Source: Xanthobacteraceae bacterium (lineage in GTDB: Bacteria; Pseudomonadota; Alphaproteobacteria; Rhizobiales; Xanthobacteraceae). Taken from it: a stretch of 19,961 nt of DNA. The notes under the pieces are model-generated. The model was not told where the DNA came from and did no database searches. It saw nothing but the letters and a program-made list of their open reading frames with translations. Within the stretch, counting starts at the first letter, position 1. Each line of letters begins with the position of its first letter. The stretch covers positions 1-19,961 of the forward strand of contig JAIESC010000282.1 in assembly GCA_019746355.1 (NCBI GenBank), read 5' to 3'. A program made the translations under genes and the position numbers. This document shows positions 14,477-19,961 of this stretch, in pieces.

Positions 14477-15588
14477 TTTCCATCCTTGACGCTGCGGTAG
14501 CAGGCTTCGGCGAACTGCACGTCGCGGATGCCCGCGGCAAAATCCGCCTGCATCGGCGCGCCGGTGACGAGATGGCGCAGGAAATTCTCCCAGCCGATGC
14601 GATACGGATTCTTGAATGGCCCGGGATCGGCCAACTCCTCCCAGCCGGCGCGATAGTCGATGTTGAGGTCGGTCGCGATGCTGAAGTGCGCGGTGCGCGG
14701 TGTCTGCGTATTGGTGACCGTGTAGCAGCGGTGCAGGCCGGCGACGGCTGAGGCTTTGCTGCCGTCGATCTGGAACGTCAGCAGGTCGTCGCGACGCACC
14801 CGGGTCGCCCAGGACGACAGGATGCTGCCGATCGCGCCGCTTTCCAGCTCGATCAGCGTCGAGGCATTGTCGTCGACGTCGACGTCGTAGCGCGCACCCT
14901 TCTCATCGACGCGGACTGGCGTCGCCGTCGACAGCGAGCTGACCACCCGCCGCATCGGCCCGAGCGTGTTCTCGATCACGTAACGCCAGTGCGGATACAT
15001 ATCGAGAATGAGCCCGCCGCCGTCCTTCTTGCGGTAGTTCCAGCTCGGCCGCTGGCAGGGCACCTCGGTGCCGTCGAACACCCACCAGCCGAAGTCGATG
15101 CGAAAGCCGGTGACGCGGCCGAAAAATCCCGACGCTGCGAGCCGGGACAGCTTCTGCAGGCCGGGCAGGCCGAGCTTGTCCTCGACCGCGCCGTGCTTCA
15201 GCCCGCGCGCCTTGATCGCGCGCAGAAGCTCGAGCCCCTTGTCCACGGTGAGCGCCACCGGCTTCTCCGAGTAGATGTTCTTGCCCGCCGCGATCGCCTT
15301 CTCCAGCGCGCCCTGGCGCTGCGAGGTCGCGGCGGCATCGAAGAACACCGTGAAAGCCGGATCGGTCAGCGCCTTGTCGAGATCGGTCGTCCACTCCGCG
15401 CCGTAGCTTTTCGCGACGCCCGCGAGCTTGTCCGCGTTGCGCCCGACCAGCATCAGCCGCGGCACGATGCGGTCGTCGCCCACCGCCAGGCCGCCTTCGT
15501 CGCGGATCGGCGCCAGTGCGTTGGCGACGTGCTGGGTGGAGCAGATGCGCCCGGTGGCGCCGTTGAGGATGATGCCGATCGTATGCAT
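14449..15588 (-). CDS. Gfo/Idh/MocA-family oxidoreductase
   Basis: A 379-residue NAD(P)-dependent oxidoreductase. The N-terminal Rossmann fold starts HTIGIILNGATGRI, a variant glycine pattern. YSEKPVAL (106-113) is the family's EKP motif with K109, and GGLILDMYPHWRYV (191-204) provides the D196/H200 pair expected near the substrate. The C-terminal domain is the usual beta-sheet. Family members oxidise sugars, inositols and related compounds. The frame continues upstream to 15633, but ATG 15588 (or ATG 15594, two codons earlier) is preferred because the conserved domain starts there. No Shine-Dalgarno is visible and a -10-like TATAAC ends 8 nt before ATG 15594, so a leaderless message is possible. 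Overlaps the downstream SDR gene by 28 bp. Confidence 0.88.
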   Translation of the reverse strand: MHTIGIILNGATGRICSTQHVANALAPIRDEGGLAVGDDRIVPRLMLVGRNADKLAGVAKSYGAEWTTDLDKALTDPAFTVFFDAAATSQRQGALEKAIAAGKNIYSEKPVALTVDKGLELLRAIKARGLKHGAVEDKLGLPGLQKLSRLAASGFFGRVTGFRIDFGWWVFDGTEVPCQRPSWNYRKKDGGGLILDMYPHWRYVIENTLGPMRRVVSSLSTATPVRVDEKGARYDVDVDDNASTLIELESGAIGSILSSWATRVRRDDLLTFQIDGSKASAVAGLHRCYTVTNTQTPRTAHFSIATDLNIDYRAGWEELADPGPFKNPYRIGWENFLRHLVTGAPMQADFAAGIRDVQFAEACYRSVKDGKWVSLAPLS

Positions 15589-15654
15589 GGTCATGGCCGG
15601 TGTTATAGTCGTACCTACCATGCCCCTGTCCAACGGAAATCCCCCGCATCAGCC
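15589..15654. promoter_or_regulatory. Compact divergent promoter with overlapping -10-like boxes
   Basis: The sequence GTTATAGT at 15602-15609 reads TATAGT on the plus strand (15604-15609) and TATAAC on the minus strand (15607-15602). Both are close to the consensus TATAAT. They point toward the deacetylase gene (plus) and the Gfo/Idh gene (minus). TTGGAC on the minus strand, about 20 nt upstream of TATAAC, is a poorly spaced -35 candidate. No transcript data support this. Confidence 0.45.
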
Positions 15655-16491
15655 ATGCCGCGTCACATCGTCTGCCTGACCTTCGATTTCGACACCCAGT
15701 CCGGCTTCATCGCCCGCGGCATGACCACGCCGACGCCGCTGTCGCGCGGCGAGTTCGGCGGCCGGGTCGCGTGCGGCCGCATCCTGCAATTTCTCGAGGA
15801 GCGCGCCATCAAAGGCACGTGGTTCACGCCCGGGTTCACCATCGAGAGCTGGCCCGCGGAGAGCGCCGCGGTGGCCGACGGCGGCCATGAGATCGGCCAC
15901 CACTCCTGGGCGCATATCCCGAACGCGAACCAGACCCGCGACGAGGAGGAGGCCGATCTCATCCGCGCCAACGAGAACATCAGGAAGCTCACCGGCCGCA
16001 CCGCCCGCGGCTACCGCTCGCCGTCGTGGGACTTGAGCCCGCACACCATCGACCTTCTGCTCAAGCACGGCTTTCTCTACGACTCGAGCCTGATGGGCGG
16101 CGACTACATCCCCTATCGCGCGCGCCGCGGCGACAAGGTCGAGCTCGGCAAGCCTTACGGCTTCGGCGAGGAGACGCCGCTGATCGAGATGCCGATCTCA
16201 TGGTCGCTCGACGACCATCCGCATTTCGAGTTCATCCGCACGCCGCAGACGGTCGCGCCCGGCCTGCAGCCGGCGCGCGCGGTGATGCAAAGCTGGTACG
16301 ACGAGTTCACCTATATGAAGAAGACGGTCGACTGGGGCGTGCTGACCTACACCATGCACCCTTACGTGATCGGCCGCGGCTATCGCATGCTGGCGCTGGA
16401 GGATCTGGTCGACCGGCTTGCCAAGGACGGCGCCGTGTTCATGACCATGGAGCAGGCGGCCGAGGAGGCGAAGGCGAGGCTGTTCAGGTAG
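15655..16491 (+). CDS. PgdA-like polysaccharide deacetylase-family hydrolase
   Basis: A 278-residue NodB-fold (carbohydrate esterase 4-like) protein without a signal peptide. Motif 1 is TFDFD (D11, D13). Motif 2 is GHEIGHHSWAH with H78, H82/H83 and H87, and motif 3 is RSPSWDLSPHT. The conserved tail YDSSLMGGDYIPY ... PISWSLDDHPHFEF ... TYTMHPYVIGRGYRM matches the layout of Helicobacter PgdA (HP0310) type proteins. The metal ligands appear intact, so an amidohydrolase or deacetylase activity is plausible; because it is apparently cytosolic the substrate may be a small molecule and not a polymer. ATG 15655 is the only sensible start, with no good RBS. Divergent from the Gfo/Idh-SDR pair, and 67 bp upstream of a binding-protein gene. 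Confidence 0.87.
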   Translation: MPRHIVCLTFDFDTQSGFIARGMTTPTPLSRGEFGGRVACGRILQFLEERAIKGTWFTPGFTIESWPAESAAVADGGHEIGHHSWAHIPNANQTRDEEEADLIRANENIRKLTGRTARGYRSPSWDLSPHTIDLLLKHGFLYDSSLMGGDYIPYRARRGDKVELGKPYGFGEETPLIEMPISWSLDDHPHFEFIRTPQTVAPGLQPARAVMQSWYDEFTYMKKTVDWGVLTYTMHPYVIGRGYRMLALEDLVDRLAKDGAVFMTMEQAAEEAKARLFR

Positions 16492-16527
16492 CGGCCCAAG
16501 GCCTCTCCCTCCATGATAATAATGCCC

Positions 16528-16533
16528 TATACT
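16528..16533 (+). promoter_or_regulatory. Possible -10 box upstream of the PF04392-type gene
   Basis: TATACT (16528-16533) lies in a short AT-rich patch (16512-16533), 25 bp before ATG 16559. No matching -35 is recognisable at 17 bp. It would allow the binding-protein gene its own promoter. Confidence 0.3.
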
Positions 16534-16558
16534 GCGCGCTGCATTGTCAGGGGGCGCG

Positions 16559-17524
16559 ATGCGGCGGCGGGAATTCATCGTTCTGAGCGGTGCGGCGACC
16601 GTGCTGCTGGCGACCGCCGCCGGAGCGCAGCAGACGCGGACGCCGAAAGTCGCCATTCTCGTGCTTGGCACGCCGGATCCTGCGCTGTTTGTGACCAGGT
16701 TCACCGAGGGGCTGCGCGGGCTTGGCTACGTCGACGGGCGCAATATTCAGATCGAGCTGCGGAGCGGGGGCGGCGACGTCGCAAATCTTGCGCAGGCTGT
16801 CTCCGAGCTCGTGGCCCTTGGGCCGGATGTGATCGTCGGCTTTCAAACCCCGACGGTTGTCGCAGCGCGGCAGGCCGCGCGGGATATACCGATCGTGATG
16901 GGAACAGTCGGAGATCCCGTGGGGACCGGATTGGTCGCGAGCCTCGCCCGCCCGGGCGGCAACATCACCGGCATGAGCGGCGCGACCGCGGAGCTTGGCG
17001 CCAAGAACCTGGAATTGACGCGTGAGGTGCTGCCTTCGGTGCGGCGGGTGGCGGTCCTTGCCAACGCGCCCGATCCGTTCAGCAGGCCGTTCCTTGAGCA
17101 TATCCACGCCGCGGCGAAGGCTTTGAATATCGAGATCAAAGCGGTGATGGTTCGCGCGGCCGAAGAGCTCGAAGCGCAGGTTGCCGACATCGAGGCGTGG
17201 CGCGGTCAGGCCATCGTCGTGCAGCCGAGCCTGCCGCACCGGCGCATCGCCGATCTCGCGCTGAAGCATCGGCTGCCGGCGTTCTGCCCCAACTCGGGAT
17301 TTCCCGCCGCGGGCGGGCTGATGTCATACGCGGCGGACTTCGAGGCGCTCTACCGGCGAAGCGCCGTGTTCGTGGACAGGATTTTGAAAGGCACGAAGCC
17401 CGCGGATCTGCCCGTCGAACTGCCGACCAAATTTCACCTGGCGATCAACCTGAAGACCGCCAAGGCGCTCGGCGTCACCGTGCCGGGTACGATGCTGACG
17501 CGCGCCGACGAGGTGATCGAGTAG
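16559..17524 (+). CDS. ABC transporter substrate-binding protein (PF04392 type)
   Basis: A 321-residue periplasmic binding protein of the ABC_sub_bind (PF04392) class. The N-terminus MRRREFIVLSGAATVLLATAAGAQQ carries a twin-arginine-like RRxF motif before the hydrophobic core, as is usual in this family, with cleavage after GAQ or nearby. Typical family segments follow: KVAILVLGTPD, FTEGLRGLGYVDGRNIQIELR, DVIVGFQTPTVVAARQA, IPIVMGTVGDPVGTGLVASL, ARPGGNITGMS, and the C-terminal GVTVPGTMLTRADEVIE. ATG 16559 is chosen because AGGGGGC lies just upstream; an in-frame TTG at 16544 is less likely. The cognate permease and ATPase are not adjacent. The stop codon abuts that of the converging TctC gene with no base between. 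Confidence 0.92.
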   Translation: MRRREFIVLSGAATVLLATAAGAQQTRTPKVAILVLGTPDPALFVTRFTEGLRGLGYVDGRNIQIELRSGGGDVANLAQAVSELVALGPDVIVGFQTPTVVAARQAARDIPIVMGTVGDPVGTGLVASLARPGGNITGMSGATAELGAKNLELTREVLPSVRRVAVLANAPDPFSRPFLEHIHAAAKALNIEIKAVMVRAAEELEAQVADIEAWRGQAIVVQPSLPHRRIADLALKHRLPAFCPNSGFPAAGGLMSYAADFEALYRRSAVFVDRILKGTKPADLPVELPTKFHLAINLKTAKALGVTVPGTMLTRADEVIE

Positions 17525-18508
17525 CTACTTCGGTGTTTCTCTGGCCACCTGTTCGAGAATTGGCCGCCAGGTCTTCTGCTGATCTTGCACAAACTCGGTG
17601 ACCTGCTCCGGCGTCATGTAGCGCAGGAAGGCGCCGTTGCCCTGGTATTTGGCCTTCACCTCGGGATCGTTGAGCGCGGTCCAGAAATCCTTGTTGACCT
17701 TGCGGATGATCGGGTCGGGTGTGCCGACCGGCGCCACCAGCACGGCCCATGCACCGACGAAAAAGCCCGGGATGGTCTCGGCGATGGTCGGCAGGTTCTC
17801 GAAACCCGGCAGCCGCTCGAGCGCGGTGTCGGCGAGACCTTTGATCAGGTTGCCCCTGAGCGCTGAGGCAAGTCCGGCGTACGCGTCGAGGATGAGGTGC
17901 ACGCGTCCGCTGAGCACATCGCCCATCGCCTGCGCGGTGCCGCCGGTATAGGGCACCATCTGCAGCTTCACGCCGGTTCGCGCCTGGAGCAACTCCATCG
18001 TCAGGTGCGTCAGCCGGCCGCGCCCGGTCGAGGCGTAGGTGATCTCGCCGGGCTTCTCCTTCGCCATGCGGATCACGTCGGCGATGCTGTTGATGCCGGA
18101 GTGGTGCGACGCACCGATGAACAGCGGCTGCTGCAGCATGAAGCCGATCGGCGCGAAGTCGCGCGGCAGTTCGAGCGGCAGGTTCGGCGCGACGCCGGAT
18201 GCGCCCGGTAGGGTGAGGAACGGCGAGGTGGCGGGCAGGTAGAGCGTATAGCCGTCGTTTGGCGATTGCGACGCGGCCTTGGCGGAAATGCCGCCGCCCG
18301 CGCCGGGCTGGTTCACGGTGATGACCTGCTGCCCCCAGACCTGCGAGAGCTTGTCGGCGAGGATGCGCGCGCTGGCGTCGTTGGCGCTGCCAGCGGCCGA
18401 GTCGTTGATGATCCGAACGGGCTTGTTCGGATAGTCGGATTGGGCGTTTGCAGCGCTTGGCAGCAGCACGGCCAAAGCCAATGCAATCGTCAGCCCGTTC
18501 ATCCTCAT
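17525..18508 (-). CDS. TctC/Bug-family periplasmic solute-binding protein
   Basis: A 327-residue Bug-family receptor. The signal peptide MRMNGLTIALALAVLLPSAANA is cleaved near residue 22, just before QSDYPNKPVRIIND, the family N-terminus. NQPGAGGGISAKA, NDGYTLYLP, and TYASTGRGRLTHLTMELL match ligand-loop regions of the family. It differs from the usual VPFxPGG signature: the segment reads INDSAAGSANDASARIL, so its ligand contacts may be altered. ATG 18508 follows GGAGGAGA. No TctA/TctB genes are in view. It is distant in sequence from the window's other TctC protein, so it is not a recent local duplicate. Confidence 0.92.
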   Translation of the reverse strand: MRMNGLTIALALAVLLPSAANAQSDYPNKPVRIINDSAAGSANDASARILADKLSQVWGQQVITVNQPGAGGGISAKAASQSPNDGYTLYLPATSPFLTLPGASGVAPNLPLELPRDFAPIGFMLQQPLFIGASHHSGINSIADVIRMAKEKPGEITYASTGRGRLTHLTMELLQARTGVKLQMVPYTGGTAQAMGDVLSGRVHLILDAYAGLASALRGNLIKGLADTALERLPGFENLPTIAETIPGFFVGAWAVLVAPVGTPDPIIRKVNKDFWTALNDPEVKAKYQGNGAFLRYMTPEQVTEFVQDQQKTWRPILEQVARETPK

Positions 18509-18825
18509 GTCCGTCTCCTCCGGCGATCATGCCCGTTCAAGCGCGCGCAACAACGAGCGGCTGGACGCCTGTTGAGAGACGACCTCGAGCGTTTTGCCGG
18601 GATCATATCGCAACGTCAATCGCGTGTGCTGACCTGCTTCGTCGCAGTTGATTTTTTTGGCGCGCGGATGATCCGCGCGCGGTTGGTTTCCTCAACGTTG
18701 TTCCTGCACGTGGAAGCGGTGTAGACCATACGTGGTTGGCGACGCGCTGCGGGGAACAGGAGAACGGATGCGTTTGGCTTCAGTTCGGCCGCCGGGCACT
18801 CTTTCGCGGCTCTCCGGCGTCGTTC
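18509..18825. other. 317-bp gap between minus-strand genes, with a 21-bp palindrome
   Basis: No credible gene is seen. GGAGGAGA (18514-18521) is the RBS of the downstream TctC gene. At 18660-18680 there is a perfect palindrome with 10-bp arms GCGCGCGGAT / ATCCGCGCGC around one base. A T-run lies immediately before it on the plus strand, so the order is wrong for an intrinsic terminator of the minus-strand gene. TATGAT (minus strand, 18607-18602) and TTGACG (18619-18614) are promoter-like hexamers but too close together to form one promoter. Confidence 0.5.
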
Positions 18826-18834
18826 TTACGCCGG
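18814..18834 (-). terminator. Stem-loop straddling the deacetylase stop codon
   Basis: CCGGCGT (18814-18820) and ACGCCGG (18828-18834) form a perfect 7-bp stem with a 7-nt loop that contains part of the TAA at 18826-18828. No U-run follows on the minus strand, so it may be a 3' end structure and not a complete intrinsic terminator. Confidence 0.4.
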
Positions 18835-19713
18835 CTTCGGCACCTGCTTCACGTACCAGTCGTAGATCTGCTGGCCGGTCCAGTGCACCACGCCCGGGTG
18901 CTTGTTGATGTAGGCGTAGAGCTGCTCGAAATACTTGATGCGGTGCGCCTGTCCGGTCACGTAGGGATGCACGCCGATGGCGAGGATGCGCGTCGACTCC
19001 TTGCTCTCCAGATACAGCCGGTCGAACGCGTCCCTGGTGCGGCTGAGCAGCACGTCGGACTCGTGGTGGTGCGACACCATCATGGTGATGTCGTTGATCT
19101 CGGCGCTGTAGGGGATCGCCAGCACCGGCCCGTGCGCGGTCTCGACCCAGATCGGCTGGTCGTCGAGCACCCAGTCGCCGAACCAGGTGAAGCCCGCCTT
19201 GGCGACGTGATCGAGCGTGTCGAACATCTGGCCGCGGCCCGGGCCGAGCCAGCCGCTCGGAAACTTGCCGGTGAACCTCTGCAGGATGTCGATCGACTGC
19301 TGCATGATCTCCGGCTGCTTGTCGGCGATCTGCTGGATCGGCATCTGCACATAGGAATGCGCCATGAACTCCCAGCCGGCGTCGCGCGCGGCGGCGGTCG
19401 CCTCCGGATAGGTCTCGCAGACCCTGGCGTTGAGCGACATGGTCGGCGTGACCTTGGCCTTCTGCAGCGCCCGCATCAGCCGCCAGAAGCCGACCCGCAT
19501 GCCGTACTCGTACCAGGTCCAGTTCGGCATGTCGGGGATGGCGCTCTGGCCCTGCGGCGCGATCGAAAGCTGCCGCGCCATCGGCCGGGTGATCTCCCAT
19601 TCCTCGATATTGACCACCGACCACACGATCATGCGGCCCTTGCCGGGCAGCTTGAGCTTCGGCCGCGTGAACGGCGATGAATAGGAAAAGCGGTCGCGTG
19701 GGTACGTGGTCAA
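18826..19713 (-). CDS. PuuE-like deacetylase-fold hydrolase
   Basis: A 295-residue NodB-fold protein whose start, TTYPRDRFSY, and later blocks (WSVVNIEEWE, WYEYGMRVGFWRLMRAL, GWEFMAHSYVQM, LGPGRG, ILAIGVHPYVTGQAHRI) align by eye with the PuuE allantoinase class. The usual GHEI...H motif reads GWEFMAHSY, so the first His is Trp; this fits a lineage that works without the canonical metal site, as reported for PuuE. It therefore more likely hydrolyses a small cyclic amide or related molecule than a polysaccharide. The start is TTG 19713, backed by GGAGG 5 nt upstream; the open frame extends further but overlaps the upstream cyclase gene. Co-oriented with that gene, 23 bp apart. Confidence 0.87.
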   Translation of the reverse strand: MTTYPRDRFSYSSPFTRPKLKLPGKGRMIVWSVVNIEEWEITRPMARQLSIAPQGQSAIPDMPNWTWYEYGMRVGFWRLMRALQKAKVTPTMSLNARVCETYPEATAAARDAGWEFMAHSYVQMPIQQIADKQPEIMQQSIDILQRFTGKFPSGWLGPGRGQMFDTLDHVAKAGFTWFGDWVLDDQPIWVETAHGPVLAIPYSAEINDITMMVSHHHESDVLLSRTRDAFDRLYLESKESTRILAIGVHPYVTGQAHRIKYFEQLYAYINKHPGVVHWTGQQIYDWYVKQVPKPA

Positions 19714-19718
19714 CGTGT

Positions 19719-19723
19719 CCTCC
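19719..19723 (-). promoter_or_regulatory. RBS that fixes a TTG start
   Basis: Reverse-strand GGAGG with 5 nt to TTG 19713, inside the 23-bp spacer after the cyclase stop codon. There is no nearby in-frame ATG or GTG that fits the conserved N-terminus. Confidence 0.7.
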
Positions 19724-19736
19724 CGGATGATTGCGT

Positions 19737-19961
19737 TCAATTGTCGAGGATGGCGACGGCCCGTGTCCAGCCGGCGGAGCCGCCTTTCACCTTCACCGGA
19801 AAGCACGCGACGGTGAAGCCGGACGGCGGCAGCGCTTCGAGGTTGTGCAGCTTCTCGAGATGGCAGTAGCCGATGTCGCGGCCCGCCTTGTGGCCTTCCC
19901 AGATGATCTTCGGGTCGTGGTCCTTCGCGTAGCGCCTGGCGGTGAAGCTGAACGGCGCGTC
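19737..19961 (-). CDS. Cyclase-family protein (PF04199), C-terminal part only
   Basis: An open frame enters from the right edge and ends at TGA 19739-19737, giving 74 residues. The sequence includes WEGHKAGRDIGYCHLEKL, NLEALPPSGFTVACFPVKV and GGSAGWTRAVAILDN. The pattern GHxxG...GYCHLEKLxNLxxLPPxGFxVxCFP...SAGWxRxVA is typical of the C-terminus of cyclase / kynurenine-formamidase-like hydrolases (PF04199, metal-dependent hydrolases of cyclic amides or N-formyl groups). The catalytic N-terminal HxGTHxD region lies outside the window. It is the first visible gene of an operon with the PuuE-like hydrolase, and the two may act on successive ring-opening steps. Confidence 0.8.
   Translation of the reverse strand, partial: DAPFSFTARRYAKDHDPKIIWEGHKAGRDIGYCHLEKLHNLEALPPSGFTVACFPVKVKGGSAGWTRAVAILDN

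Noticed and set aside
15620..15679. Short 19-codon open frame overlapping the start of the PgdA-like gene, considered as a leader peptide
   Set aside because: No RBS, no regulatory codon run, and the position just after a possible transcription start could be chance.

Overview
The window is a GC-rich stretch that reads like an alphaproteobacterium of the Bradyrhizobium / Rhodopseudomonas / Xanthobacteraceae type. That placement is an inference. It rests on the GC-rich codon use, the abundance of solitary solute-binding proteins, the mosaic of small catabolic operons, and palindromic intergenic elements built around CGTCATTCCGGGG, which resemble repeats I associate with these genomes. I see no rRNA, tRNA, CRISPR array, transposase or phage gene.

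Layout, left to right. The left edge (1-174) has no gene but holds a degenerate inverted repeat. A UbiD-family decarboxylase (minus strand) is divergent from a MarR-type regulator across an AT-rich spacer. A minus-strand block follows from 2519 to 9719: a LigI-like amidohydrolase, a TctC/Bug solute-binding protein, an unusual SDR lacking the catalytic Tyr/Lys, an LVIVD-type beta-propeller protein, an acetolactate-synthase-like ThDP enzyme, and an NMT1/SsuA-like binding protein. Four palindromic REP-like elements lie along this block. Divergent from it is a plus-strand run: an LLM-class flavin enzyme, a membrane-anchored FMN/[3Fe-4S] glutamate-synthase-domain protein, and a secreted DUF4344-type metallopeptidase.

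Converging on that run is a minus-strand pair, a Gfo/Idh/MocA oxidoreductase overlapping a canonical SDR. A short spacer with overlapping, oppositely directed -10-like boxes separates this pair from a plus-strand PgdA-like deacetylase and a PF04392-type binding protein. The right end is minus strand: a second TctC protein, a PuuE-like deacetylase-fold hydrolase with a TTG start, and the C-terminal part of a cyclase-family (PF04199) hydrolase running off the window.

Taken together this is accessory catabolic and scavenging DNA. It carries four periplasmic binding proteins of three families with no permease, several hydrolases of cyclic or acyl substrates, and redox enzymes. No single known pathway explains all the genes. 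UbiD plus its MarR neighbour suggests regulated decarboxylation of an aromatic or heteroaromatic acid. The LigI-like and cyclase/PuuE-like genes suggest opening of lactone or cyclic-amide rings. The substrate cannot be read from sequence. No ubiX (prFMN synthesis) is present in the window.
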